In this document: piece after piece, positions 18,999-27,854 of the stretch | Layout of the letters: each line of letters opens with the position of its first letter | How positions within the stretch are numbered: position 1 is the first letter of the stretch | Origin: a bacterium | Lineage (GTDB): Bacteria; Pseudomonadota; Alphaproteobacteria; Rickettsiales; RI-342 | Reading direction: 5' to 3' | Assembly: GCA_016124905.1 (NCBI GenBank) | Contig: WGMV01000003.1 | Location: 1-64,000 of the forward strand | Length of the DNA: 64,000 bases | Translations under genes and position numbers: made by a program | The notes under the pieces: model-generated | The model's input: only the letters and a program-made list of their open reading frames with translations | The model's database searches: none | What the model was told of the DNA's origin: nothing

Positions 18999-20353
18999 TC
19001 GACGAATCCCTTGCCATCATCATCCTCGCCGCCGGCAAAGGCACGCGCATGCGCTCCGGCCTTCCCAAGGTGCTTCACCGCGTAGCCGGAGAAACCATGC
19101 TCGGCCATGTGCTTCACACCGCCGACATGCTGGGAACCGAGAAGCTGGTCGTCGTCACCGCGCCGGACATGCCCGCCGTGCAGGAAGAGGTGTTCAACAA
19201 GGCGCCCCGCGCCCATGTAGCCATCCAGCAGTCGCAGCGCGGTACGGCCGATGCCGTGCTTGCCGCGAAGGAATGCCTGGAGGGCTTCACCGGTCACGTT
19301 ATGGTGATGTATGGTGATACGCCGCTGGTACCGCCCGCCCGCGTGGCAGAGCTGCTCAAACAGCTGGATGAGCACGCGCTTGCCATCATCGGTACCGAGC
19401 CCCCCTCCCCCAAAGGCTATGGCCGCCTGATTCTGAACAAAAAAGGCGACGAGGTTCAGGCCATTGTCGAGCAGAAGGACGCCACGCCCGAGCAGAACGC
19501 CATCACCATCTGCAATTCCGGCCTCATGGCCGTCCGCAGCGATTGCCTGTGGGATCTGCTGGCCATGGTCGGCAACAAAAACGCCTCCGGCGAATATTAC
19601 CTGACCGACCTGGTTACCATCGCCCGCAAGGAAGGCCTCACCTGCGGTGTGCTGCATGCCCCTTATGCCGAGGTAATGGGCGTTAATTCTCAGGGCGAAC
19701 TTGCCCAGGCGGAACAGCTGTTTCAGCAGCAGTTACGCACCAAATGGATGACGGAAGGCGTCACCATGGTCGCGCCGGAAACCGTGTTCCTCAGCCGCGA
19801 TACCGAACTTTCGCCCGAAGTGGTGATCCACCCCAATGTGGTGTTCCTGCAGGGCGTAAAAGTGGAAAAAGGCGCTGAGCTGAAAAGCTTCTCCCATTTC
19901 GAATCCTGCCATATCGGCGAGAATGCCGTTGTGGGCCCCTATGCGCGCCTGCGCCCCGGCACCGTGCTGGAAAAAGGCGTACATGTCGGCAATTTCGTGG
20001 AAGTGAAAAACAGCCACATCGGCACGGGCAGCAAGGTTAATCACCTCAGCTACATTGGCGATGCCGAGCTCGGCCGCTCCGTCAATATCGGCGCGGGAAC
20101 CATCACCTGCAATTACGACGGTTTCGCCAAATACCCGACCAAAATCGGCGACCATGTTTTCATCGGCTCCAATTCCGCCCTGGTGGCCCCCATTCAGGTA
20201 GGCGATGCCGCCATCGTCGGCGCAGGCTCCACGGTGGTGGAGGATGTGCCGCCGGACGCCATGGCCGTGGCCCGCTCCCATCAGACGACCATCCCCGGCA
20301 AGGCCCGGGAATACCGCGCCAACAAAGGAAGCCAGAAACAACGACTCTCTTAA
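18995..20353 (+). CDS. glmU: Bifunctional GlmU: GlcNAc-1-P uridyltransferase / GlcN-1-P acetyltransferase
   Basis: Makes UDP-GlcNAc for peptidoglycan and lipopolysaccharide. 452 aa. The N-terminal pyrophosphorylase domain shows ILAAGKGTRMRSGLPKVLH at residues 8-26, QRGTADAV and YGDTPL. The C-terminal left-handed beta-helix shows hexapeptide repeats (GPYARLRPG, VGNFVEVKN, NIGAGTITCNYDGF). Start ATG overlaps the ftsK stop as ATGA. Short 11-bp repeats follow directly after the stop. Confidence 0.97.
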   Translation: MIDESLAIIILAAGKGTRMRSGLPKVLHRVAGETMLGHVLHTADMLGTEKLVVVTAPDMPAVQEEVFNKAPRAHVAIQQSQRGTADAVLAAKECLEGFTGHVMVMYGDTPLVPPARVAELLKQLDEHALAIIGTEPPSPKGYGRLILNKKGDEVQAIVEQKDATPEQNAITICNSGLMAVRSDCLWDLLAMVGNKNASGEYYLTDLVTIARKEGLTCGVLHAPYAEVMGVNSQGELAQAEQLFQQQLRTKWMTEGVTMVAPETVFLSRDTELSPEVVIHPNVVFLQGVKVEKGAELKSFSHFESCHIGENAVVGPYARLRPGTVLEKGVHVGNFVEVKNSHIGTGSKVNHLSYIGDAELGRSVNIGAGTITCNYDGFAKYPTKIGDHVFIGSNSALVAPIQVGDAAIVGAGSTVVEDVPPDAMAVARSHQTTIPGKAREYRANKGSQKQRLS

Positions 20354-20359
20354 CATTCA

Positions 20360-20403
20360 GCCAAACCGCTGCCAAACTGCTGCCAAACTGCTGCCAAACT
20401 GCT
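20360..20403. repeat. Four tandem 11-bp repeats after glmU
   Basis: Four head-to-tail copies of GCCAAACTGCT (the first has C for T at position 8) starting six bases after the glmU stop. The period is one helical turn. It is not part of any supported coding frame. It may be slippage-generated, or iterated protein-binding sites upstream of the Pro/Gln-rich gene. Confidence 0.85.
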
Positions 20404-20463
20404 GATTGTCACGAAGATGCCACAATTTTTAGTTACGTTTCCGCAACCTGAACGAGGTATGCA

Positions 20464-21828
20464 ATGAGATTCTGGCAAAAACTCCTGTCCCTGTGCGTCG
20501 CTGGCAGCTTTCTTTCCGCCAGCACGGCCCATGCGTATGAACCGACCGTTGGCGGCAGCCCGCAACCGGCGCCACAGCAATATTACCCGGTACAGCAGCC
20601 CTATCCACCACAGGCATACCAGCAGCCGCAGGGGTATGCGCCCCCGCCCTATGCACAGCCGCAACCCGCATCCCAGCCCTACGCGCCGCAGGGCAACCCA
20701 CAACTGAACCAGCCGCCTCAGCAGGCGCAACCGGCCTATGCGCCCCAGCCTTATGCCCAGCCGCAGCCTTCCGCTCCCGCCGGGTATGCGCCGCAGCCCT
20801 ATGCGCAGCCGCAACCCGCACCCCAGCCTTACGCACCGCAGGGCAACCCGCAAATGAACCCGCCGCCTCAGCAGGCGCAACCGGCCTATGCACCCCAGCC
20901 TTACGCCCAGCCCCGGCCAGATGCGCAGCCCTATGCACCCCAGGGCAATCAGCCAGCGCCGGCGCAATTTAACCAACCCAGGCCGGTGCCGGGTCAGCCC
21001 TATTCGCAATATCGCCCAATCGGCAATCCCCGCTATACCCAGCCGCAGCAGGCAGTGAATGGCCAGCCGCAGCAGCAATACGTGACTTCAACCACCGTCA
21101 CTCGCACGGGATACCCGTCCAACGAAGCCGCCCAGATGAACGAGCTCGCCCCGGCCGCGGGCCCTCAGGCCAATCCGCCCTACCCACCATCCCAGCAGCC
21201 CCGTTATGTGGTGAAGCAACAAACAGAGGAACGCTACACCGAGCATGTAACGGCCGAATCCTCTTCATCCTCCAAATCCAAAACCACCACCAAAACATCC
21301 TCTAAAACAAAGCGTCAGGTAAAGCCGCTCAAGACGACCACGGCCCCGGCCGCCGCTAAGGAGAAAAAATCCGCCAAAGCGGACAATGCCGAGGCGGAGC
21401 GCATGAACAGCGCCGCACCGGCCGCCGGTGGTGCCGCCGCAGGCGCCGCCATCGCCTCTTCTTCCAATAATGGCAGCCAGCAACTCGCCCCCGGTCAGCA
21501 GCGCTACGTGGAGCAATACCGCACCACAACCACCACAACCGAGCAGGTCCCGGTGCAAACCTACGAGCAACAGCAATATACCCAGCAGGTATATGCTCCT
21601 CCCCCGCCGCAGGGTTATTATCAGCAGCCCCCGCAACAGCAATACGCCGCTGCGCCCCAACCCGCCCCCGCCCCTGCGCCCGTTCCGGCAAGCGATCCCA
21701 ACGCGGATGACGGCGAAGGCTGGTACGATGAATTCGCAGGCTCCCCAGCCAGCATGGTCGTGCTCGGCGTGGGCGCCGTCGTCGCCGCAGGCCTTTTCCT
21801 CTGGGGCATCACCCACTGGTTTGATTGA
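20464..21828 (+). CDS. Secreted or periplasmic Pro/Gln-rich repeat protein with C-terminal membrane helix
   Basis: 454 aa, start preceded by GAGGT. A signal peptide (FWQKLLSLCVAGSFLSASTA, cut near AHA-YEP) leads into about 170 residues dominated by Tyr, Ala, Pro and Gln, including two exact-length 50-residue repeats. A Ser/Thr/Lys-rich basic stretch follows at about 255-300, then an Ala/Gly segment, another Gln/Tyr/Pro block and a final transmembrane helix (VVLGVGAVVAAGLFLWGI). Both ends hydrophobic with a Pro-rich middle suggests a protein spanning the periplasm or anchored at a membrane, but no family is recognised. The start of the next gene is six bases after its stop. Confidence 0.85.
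   Translation: MRFWQKLLSLCVAGSFLSASTAHAYEPTVGGSPQPAPQQYYPVQQPYPPQAYQQPQGYAPPPYAQPQPASQPYAPQGNPQLNQPPQQAQPAYAPQPYAQPQPSAPAGYAPQPYAQPQPAPQPYAPQGNPQMNPPPQQAQPAYAPQPYAQPRPDAQPYAPQGNQPAPAQFNQPRPVPGQPYSQYRPIGNPRYTQPQQAVNGQPQQQYVTSTTVTRTGYPSNEAAQMNELAPAAGPQANPPYPPSQQPRYVVKQQTEERYTEHVTAESSSSSKSKTTTKTSSKTKRQVKPLKTTTAPAAAKEKKSAKADNAEAERMNSAAPAAGGAAAGAAIASSSNNGSQQLAPGQQRYVEQYRTTTTTTEQVPVQTYEQQQYTQQVYAPPPPQGYYQQPPQQQYAAAPQPAPAPAPVPASDPNADDGEGWYDEFAGSPASMVVLGVGAVVAAGLFLWGITHWFD
20632..20931 (+). repeat. Two tandem 150-bp coding repeats
   Basis: Units 20632-20781 and 20782-20931 are equal in length and nearly identical in protein sequence (GYAPxPYAQPQPA, QPYAPQGNPQ, PPQQAQPAYAPQPYAQP in both). The unit is an exact multiple of three, so copy number can change without breaking the frame. 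Confidence 0.85.
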
Positions 21829-21833
21829 TCCTT

Positions 21834-22613
21834 ATGCAACCTGACCATACCCGCTACAGTGAGCGCACTGAATGGATTGGCAATGTCATCGGGCATTTCC
21901 ATCAGGACAAGATATCGCCAAAAGAAAAACTCCAGGCCGTGCAGAATGCTGCGGAGAAATCGCACCTCAGCCTCATGGCTAACAGCCCTCTGAATGCATT
22001 GAACAACCAGGTCGGTCGTCATGTATTTTCCATAGGCAATCTCTATGGCGCGCTTTCTGCCGACATCAGTAAATACATGGCCGCCAGTGGCGAAATAGAC
22101 GAGCGCACTGCAAACTATGCGCTTGGATTACTGATGAACATTCATCAGCATGACAGTACCAATGCTCAAAACGTCGAATTTATCGAACGTGGCGGCAGGG
22201 GAGCACTCAACCGCGCCATCCTTTTCCCCGCAGGCGGCATCATGCTTTCGGTATTAAGCGCCTTTGCCGCGATTCCAACCTTTGGCGCCACCTTGCCGCT
22301 GGTGCCTGTGTTCGTAACAGCTGGCCTGGGTGTCGGGGCCATCAACGGCCTGCAGGCCTATGGCATCCATCAGGATGCGAAATACGACGTTCTTGTCCAA
22401 TCACGCCATATTGCTTCCGCAGGCCAGCAGGCCCTTACTCCCGCGGATGCAGGACTGGCCGCTCAATCCAACACCGAGCAACAGCGCAGCCTTCCGGAAA
22501 TCTTTGCGGGCACCCACACGGCCATAAAGGACTTCTTCGCCCTTCAGGCGCAGGAGGAAATGAACGCGGCTATGCGCCATCATCACATGCACGGCCACCA
22601 CCACCATTTTTAG
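21834..22613 (+). CDS. Hypothetical protein with membrane hairpin and His-rich tail (259 aa)
   Basis: ATG 21834 lies six bases after the previous stop, so the two genes are probably co-transcribed. Residues 1-120 are soluble and helical. Residues about 125-175 form a hydrophobic hairpin (LFPAGGIMLSVLSAFAAIP and LPLVPVFVTAGLGVGAINGL). The end carries a His cluster (HHHMHGHHHHF) that could bind Ni, Zn or Cu. No signal peptide. No family recognised. Confidence 0.75.
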   Translation: MQPDHTRYSERTEWIGNVIGHFHQDKISPKEKLQAVQNAAEKSHLSLMANSPLNALNNQVGRHVFSIGNLYGALSADISKYMAASGEIDERTANYALGLLMNIHQHDSTNAQNVEFIERGGRGALNRAILFPAGGIMLSVLSAFAAIPTFGATLPLVPVFVTAGLGVGAINGLQAYGIHQDAKYDVLVQSRHIASAGQQALTPADAGLAAQSNTEQQRSLPEIFAGTHTAIKDFFALQAQEEMNAAMRHHHMHGHHHHF

Positions 22614-22676
22614 CATGCTTGCATTCCCTTACCCCTGGTATTAAGGGTTAACCATCATTTCATGGATGGATCACTT

Positions 22677-23000
22677 ATGATGAAAAACATGCAGGGTTTC
22701 CTTAAACAGGCGCAGGAAATGCAGCGTCGTATCGAGGATGTGCAGACCAAACTTTCCGCGGCTGAATTTATCGGCAAGGCAGGTGGCGGCCTGGTGCAGA
22801 TTACCATCAGCGGCAAAAGCGACATGAAAAAGGTTTCCATTGATCCTTCCCTGCTGAAAGCAGAAGAGAAAGAAGTGCTGGAAGACCTGATCATCGCGGC
22901 ATTCAATGATGCCAAAAGCCAGTCTGAAAAAACCTTTGCCGATCAGATGCAATCCGTCACCGGCGGCGTGCTGCCCGCAGGCTTCAAACTGCCCATCTAG
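22677..23000 (+). CDS. ybaB: YbaB/EbfC family nucleoid-associated protein
   Basis: Small dimeric DNA-binding protein found next to recR in most bacteria. 107 aa from ATG 22677 (GGATGGA ribosome site six bases upstream); ATG 22662 would add five residues. The MMKNMQGFLKQAQEMQRRIE helix, central beta strands (GGLVQITISGK) and SVTGGVLPAGFKLP C-terminus fit the family. Three bases separate its stop from recR. dnaX, often upstream, is not here. Confidence 0.93.
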   Translation: MMKNMQGFLKQAQEMQRRIEDVQTKLSAAEFIGKAGGGLVQITISGKSDMKKVSIDPSLLKAEEKEVLEDLIIAAFNDAKSQSEKTFADQMQSVTGGVLPAGFKLPI

Positions 23001-23003
23001 CCC

Positions 23004-23597
23004 GTGGCGCAGGATAGCATCGACGCACTTGTCAAACTGCTAAGCAGGCTGCCCGGTGTGGGCGGCCGCTCCGCGCGGCGTATGGCGCTTCAGCTGCTTG
23101 GCAAGCGTGAAAGCCTGATGCGCCCACTCGCCATGCAATTGCTGGAAACCGCTGAGCGTGTGAAGGAATGCCCGCAATGCGGCAACTGGGACGAATCATC
23201 CCCCTGCCGCATTTGTACCGATGCCAAACGCGACAGCGGCGTCATCTGCGTGGTGGAAGATGTAGCCGACCTTTGGGCCATGGAACGCGGCCACCTCTTT
23301 AAAGGCCAGTACCATGTGCTGGGCGGAACACTCTCCGTCATGGATGGCCGCAAACCGGACGATCTCCGCATCGCCCCCCTCATCCAACGCGCCGCAAGCG
23401 AACAGGTGCGCGAGATCATCCTCGCCACCAACGCAACCGTGGAAGGCCAGACCACCGCCCATTACCTGATGGACCGTCTGGCGGAATGCAATGTCACCAT
23501 CACTCAGCTTGCGCAGGGCATTCCGCTTGGTGGCGAGCTGGACTATCTGGACGAAGGCACGCTGGGCGCCGCCTTGCGGCAGCGTCAAAAGGTCTGA
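23004..23597 (+). CDS. recR: Recombination protein RecR
   Basis: Acts with RecF and RecO to load RecA at gaps. 197 aa with a GTG start. Visible are the helix-hairpin-helix (LSRLPGVGGRSARRMALQLL), the four-Cys zinc finger CPQCGNWDESSPCRIC near residues 55-70, the Toprim domain (VICVVEDVADLWAME) and the C-terminal Walker-like region with GIPLGGELDYLDEGTL. Normal length. Confidence 0.97.
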   Translation: MAQDSIDALVKLLSRLPGVGGRSARRMALQLLGKRESLMRPLAMQLLETAERVKECPQCGNWDESSPCRICTDAKRDSGVICVVEDVADLWAMERGHLFKGQYHVLGGTLSVMDGRKPDDLRIAPLIQRAASEQVREIILATNATVEGQTTAHYLMDRLAECNVTITQLAQGIPLGGELDYLDEGTLGAALRQRQKV

Positions 23598-24053
23598 TCA
23601 GCCGAATTTGAAGGTTGTTGCGCCGATGCGCCGCATATAGTCCATATGCGCCAGCGTATCGTAATAAGCGACCATCTCAAACAGCAGCCCGTCTTTGAAT
23701 GTCATGCGCTTGATGACATGATTGCGATAGATTTCGTGCCCATCCTTGATGACCGAAACACCATGCTCGACAAACCCGACATTCGGCGTCACCGTCTGGT
23801 GCCACTGATCGTCGAAATATTCCGTACGGTCCACATTTCTGATCAGCTGGTCCATATATTGCCGGATATGTTCAGTACCGCTGATCACCTGCGGCACACC
23901 CGGCATGACATAGCCGGTCTTTACCGTGGACTGAGGGTGCCAGAGCCTTTTCCACCCTTCCAGATCCTTGGCATAAATATAATTTTTATAATCATCCCAC
24001 CAGGCTTCGTAATCCGCCGTTCTACCCGATGGCACAGCCAGTTTAGCACGCAT
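23598..24053 (-). CDS. SnoaL/NTF2-like fold protein
   Basis: 151 aa; ATG 24053 sits four bases after a strong GGAGGT, which favours it over ATG 24065. The cone-shaped NTF2-like fold is suggested by YEAWWDDYKNYIYAKDLEGW, an aromatic-rich strand pattern and TFKDGLLFEMVAYYDTLAHM, typical of SnoaL-like isomerases, hydrolases and limonene-epoxide-hydrolase relatives. Substrate unknown. Its stop abuts the recR stop (convergent). Confidence 0.75.
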   Translation of the reverse strand: MRAKLAVPSGRTADYEAWWDDYKNYIYAKDLEGWKRLWHPQSTVKTGYVMPGVPQVISGTEHIRQYMDQLIRNVDRTEYFDDQWHQTVTPNVGFVEHGVSVIKDGHEIYRNHVIKRMTFKDGLLFEMVAYYDTLAHMDYMRRIGATTFKFG

Positions 24054-24264
24054 AACAACCTCCATTTACTTGTAGCACTATTTTTTGTGCGGTCAGCATA
24101 GAGAGTTTGATTTATCATTGAAACATAAATATCAGTAAAAAATCCATATATTACATAATATTAGATTGATTCTAATCTGAGTGTTCCAATTCTCCCCCAA
24201 ACCCCCCTTCTCTCCTTTCGGAAGCCGCTGTAAATTTCGTGCTCATATTCAAGGGATTGGAAAT

Positions 24265-24744
24265 ATGCGCCACATCGAAACCCCCACCCAGGAAACCCTG
24301 AACAAAGGTGTCTATTGCATGGAAACCCCGGCAGAAGGCTCGCCCAGGCTTCGCCGTCAAAATGGCTCCATGCTGGACCTGCTTCTGCTAAAAAACATGC
24401 TCACCTCTGCTGAGCACAAAGCGGGAAGCCGCTTCGCCCGCGATTTCTCAATAGGGTCTGTCGGCCGGGTGGCAACGGCCAGCTGGAAAGAGCGAACGGG
24501 TAAGTCGGCCATATCGATGGATATGACAACACGGCAGGTACAATCACGCATGTCGTTTAACCGTGCCTGGAACAGCCTGGCACCATCCCTGCGCGACATC
24601 GCATGGCGCATCTGCTGCTTTGACGAAGGCCTGGAACAGGTGGAAAAGAGCTTAAACCTTCCGCGTCGTTCTGCTAAAGTTCTGCTGGCCGCCGCGCTGG
24701 ATCAGCTCAATCTTCATTACAGCCGCCCCCAAAAGCCGCATTAA
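24265..24744 (+). CDS. DUF6456-like protein
   Basis: 159 aa from ATG 24265 preceded by GGGATTGGAAAT. The pattern SPRLRRQ, then AGSRFARDFSIG, RVATASWKE, WNSLAPSLRDIAWRICCFDEGLEQVE and LPRRSAKVLLAAALDQL matches the DUF6456 family typical of Alphaproteobacteria, whose function is unknown to me. The C-terminal half resembles a helix-turn-helix, so a DNA-binding role is conceivable. The frame extends upstream to 24181 without a better start. Confidence 0.7.
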   Translation: MRHIETPTQETLNKGVYCMETPAEGSPRLRRQNGSMLDLLLLKNMLTSAEHKAGSRFARDFSIGSVGRVATASWKERTGKSAISMDMTTRQVQSRMSFNRAWNSLAPSLRDIAWRICCFDEGLEQVEKSLNLPRRSAKVLLAAALDQLNLHYSRPQKPH

Positions 24745-24820
24745 ACTTGCGTACTTAAGGCAAATTCAATAATTACGGCGTTATAACCAAGCGTTTAACC
24801 GATCATACGGGATTTCATCC

Positions 24821-27721
24821 ATGACCAGCGCCAATCAAGCCGCTACCCGCCGCCCCATCAGCGTGGAGGAATTCGAAGCATTTTCCGCCCTTTTCGGCGG
24901 CAATGCGGTGTTCGTGGAAGAGCTCTACGCCAAATATCTGGAAAACCCGAATGCCGTTGACCCAAGCTGGCGCGACATGTTCCGCGAGCTGCATGACGAT
25001 GCCCGCACCGCGCAGGCCAACCTGACCAAAGGCAGCTGGGCCGACCATCATACCCAGGTCATCGGCGCGAAAGACCCCGAGGAAGCCAAAGCCGCCAACA
25101 CCAACAAAAAAGGCCCGGCGGCAACCGAGGAACTGCTGAAACAGGTTTCCTTCGAATCCGTCCGCGCGCTCATGCTCATCCGCGCCTACCGTGTGCGCGG
25201 CCACTTCCATGCCAACTTGGATCCCCTGAACCTGGAAGAACGCAAACCTCATCCGGAGCTCGATCCCGCCACCTACGGCTTCAGCGACGACGACTGGGAC
25301 AAGGAAATCTACATCCATGGCGTGCTGGGCCGTCAGAAAGCCACCCTGCGCGAGATCATGGACATCCTCAACCGCACCTATTGCAGCACCATCGGCCTGG
25401 AATTCATGCATATCCAAAGCCCTGAGCAAAAAGCATGGATCCAGAGCCGTTTTGAAGACGGCGTCGGCACCCCCCGCCTGACGAACGAAGAAAAAAAAGC
25501 AACGCTGAAAGAACTGATCGAGGTCGAATCCTTCGAGAACTTCCTCCAGCTCAAGTTTCCGAGCATGAAGCGCTTCTCCGTTCAAGGGGGCGACCCCATG
25601 GTGCCGGGGGTGGAAATGGCCATTCGCACGGCCGCATCCCTCGGCATTGAAGACATCAACATCGGCATGCCGCACCGCGGCCGCATGAACGTGCTCACCA
25701 GCGTGATGAAAAAACCCTTCCTGGAGCTCTTCTCACTTTTCCATGGCAACCTGGATTACCCGGAAGGCGTTGCCAGCAGCGGCGATGTGAAATACCACCT
25801 CGGCACCTCGACCGACCGTGACTTCGGCAGCAAGAAGGTGCACATGACGCTGGCCGCCAACCCTTCCCACCTGGAAGCGGTAGACCCGGTTGTGCTGGGC
25901 CGCGTGCGCGCCAAGCAAGACTTGAAAGGCGATACCGAGCGCACCCGCTGCATGGGCATCCTCATGCATGGCGATGCCGCCTTCGCGGGCCAGGGCCTTG
26001 TGGCGGAGGTTCTCTCCCTCAGCCAGCTGGACGCCTACAAAACCGGCGGCACGCTGCATGTGATCGTCAACAACCAGATCGGCTTTACCACCAACCCGAA
26101 ATCCGGCCGTTCATCCCCCTATTCCACCGATGTGGCCAAAATGGTCGGCGCGCCGATTTTCCACATCAATGGCGATGACCCCGAAGCCGTGGTCTATGCC
26201 TGCCGCCTGGCAACCGAATACCTGATCGAGTTCCGCGCCGATGTGATTGTGGACATTATCTGCTACCGCAAATACGGCCATAACGAATCCGACGAGCCAA
26301 TGTTCACGCAGCCGCGCATGTACAAGGAAATCCGTCGTCACACCCTGCCCGCCACGCTCTATGGCCAGCGCCTGATTTCCGAAGGCACCGTCTCCCAGAG
26401 CGATGTGGACAAAATATTCGAACAATACCGCGAGCGCTTCGACAAGGAATTTGAAGATGCGCGCACCTTCCGCCCTAACGCGGCGGACTGGCTTCAAGGC
26501 CAGTGGTCGGGCTTCGCCCGCCCTGAGGGCGAACATCCGGATGTCGATACCGGCGCCGACCCCAAACTGCTGAAGGAAGTCGGCCTCGCCATTTCCAAAC
26601 ACCCGGAAGGCTACGACATCAACCCCAAAATCCTCCGCCAGCTCGACTCCAAAAAGGAAATGATCGAAAAAGGCGAGGACATCGACTGGGCCACCGGCGA
26701 GGCCCTTGCCTTCGGCACGCTGCTGAAGCAAGGCTATCCTGTGCGCATGACCGGTCAGGACGTCGAGCGTGGCACCTTCTCGCACCGCCATGCCGTGCTG
26801 ACCGACCAGACGGACGAGCGCAAATACGTGCCGCTCAACAACCTGGGCGACAAGCAGGCCAGCCTGACCATTTACAACTCAAACCTGTCTGAATTCGCCG
26901 TGCTCGGTTACGAATACGGCTATAGTCAGGCATCGCCCAACACGCTTACGCTCTGGGAAGCCCAGTTCGGCGATTTCGTCAACGGCGCGCAGGTGATCAT
27001 CGACCAGTTCATTTCGTCGGCCGAGATGAAATGGCTGCGCATGAGCGGCCTGGTGATGCTGCTGCCGCATGGTTACGAAGGCCAGGGCCCCGAGCACAGC
27101 TCCGCCCGTCTGGAGCGCTTCCTGCAGCTTTGCGCGCAGGACAACATGCAGGTGGCCAACTGCACCTCACCCGCCAACTATTTCCACATCCTGCGTCGTC
27201 AGCTGCTGCGCAACTTCCGCAAACCGCTGATCATGATGTCCCCCAAATCCCTGCTGCGTCACCGCCTTTGCGTGTCCAGCCTGAAGGATTTTGCCAAGGG
27301 CACAACCTTCCAGCCAGTCCTAGGTGAAGTGGACAAGCTGAAAAGCAAAATCCGTCGCGTCGTCCTCACCAGCGGCAAGGTCTATTATGATCTGCTCGAA
27401 GCACGCCGCGAAAAGAAGATCGACGACGTCGCTATTCTGCGTCTGGAGCAATACTATCCCTTCCCGGCCCGCAAACTGGCCGAAGCCCTGAAGCCCTATA
27501 AGGATGCTGAACTCGTCTGGTGTCAGGAAGAACCCCGCAACATGGGCGCCTGGACCTTCGTCAGCCCATTCATTGAGGAAGTGCTGGAACAGGCCAAATC
27601 CAAGCAGGATCGCCTGCTTTATGTGGGACGCCCTGCAGCCGCCAGCCCTGCCTGTGGCTATCTCAAGCTGCACAACCAGGAACAACAAGGCCTGGTAGCC
27701 GAAGCCCTGGGCATCAATTAA
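24821..27721 (+). CDS. sucA: 2-oxoglutarate dehydrogenase E1 component
   Basis: Thiamine-diphosphate enzyme decarboxylating 2-oxoglutarate in the TCA cycle. 966 aa, full length. Visible are the N-terminal E2-binding helix (NAVFVEELYAKYLENPNAVD), GMPHRGRMNVL near residue 285, HGDAAFAGQG, the ThDP fold with NNQIGFTTNP and HKYGHNE-like RKYGHNESDEPMFTQP, and the transketolase-type Pyr domain (GTFSHRHAVL, LPHGYEGQGPEHSSARLER). sucB, which usually follows, is not in the window; a tRNA and the mobile element follow instead. Confidence 0.97.
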   Translation: MTSANQAATRRPISVEEFEAFSALFGGNAVFVEELYAKYLENPNAVDPSWRDMFRELHDDARTAQANLTKGSWADHHTQVIGAKDPEEAKAANTNKKGPAATEELLKQVSFESVRALMLIRAYRVRGHFHANLDPLNLEERKPHPELDPATYGFSDDDWDKEIYIHGVLGRQKATLREIMDILNRTYCSTIGLEFMHIQSPEQKAWIQSRFEDGVGTPRLTNEEKKATLKELIEVESFENFLQLKFPSMKRFSVQGGDPMVPGVEMAIRTAASLGIEDINIGMPHRGRMNVLTSVMKKPFLELFSLFHGNLDYPEGVASSGDVKYHLGTSTDRDFGSKKVHMTLAANPSHLEAVDPVVLGRVRAKQDLKGDTERTRCMGILMHGDAAFAGQGLVAEVLSLSQLDAYKTGGTLHVIVNNQIGFTTNPKSGRSSPYSTDVAKMVGAPIFHINGDDPEAVVYACRLATEYLIEFRADVIVDIICYRKYGHNESDEPMFTQPRMYKEIRRHTLPATLYGQRLISEGTVSQSDVDKIFEQYRERFDKEFEDARTFRPNAADWLQGQWSGFARPEGEHPDVDTGADPKLLKEVGLAISKHPEGYDINPKILRQLDSKKEMIEKGEDIDWATGEALAFGTLLKQGYPVRMTGQDVERGTFSHRHAVLTDQTDERKYVPLNNLGDKQASLTIYNSNLSEFAVLGYEYGYSQASPNTLTLWEAQFGDFVNGAQVIIDQFISSAEMKWLRMSGLVMLLPHGYEGQGPEHSSARLERFLQLCAQDNMQVANCTSPANYFHILRRQLLRNFRKPLIMMSPKSLLRHRLCVSSLKDFAKGTTFQPVLGEVDKLKSKIRRVVLTSGKVYYDLLEARREKKIDDVAILRLEQYYPFPARKLAEALKPYKDAELVWCQEEPRNMGAWTFVSPFIEEVLEQAKSKQDRLLYVGRPAAASPACGYLKLHNQEQQGLVAEALGIN

Positions 27722-27739
27722 CCGTTTTTACTTGAGGCG

Positions 27740-27769
27740 GGATGGCCTTTGCGTTAGAAGGCCATCCTC
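27740..27769 (+). terminator. Hairpin after sucA
   Basis: Ten-bp perfect stem, 27740-27749 with 27758-27767 (GGATGGCCTT / AAGGCCATCC), eight-base loop, 19 bp after the sucA stop and just before tRNA-Val. The T-tract is poor, so termination may be partial. Confidence 0.5.
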
Positions 27770-27777
27770 CTGTTCGC

Positions 27778-27854
27778 GGGCGATTAGCTCAGTTGGTTAG
27801 AGCGCTACGTTCACACCGTAGAGGTCGATGGTTCGAGTCCATTATCGCCCACCA
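27778..27854 (+). tRNA. tRNA-Val (CAC)
   Basis: 77 nt with encoded CCA. Acceptor arm GGGCGAT/ATCGCCC, anticodon arm CTACG-TTCACAC-CGTAG (anticodon CAC, reads GTG) and T arm with GGTTCGAGTCC are intact. The recombinase frame on the opposite strand ends inside it, marking it as the integration locus. Confidence 0.95.
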
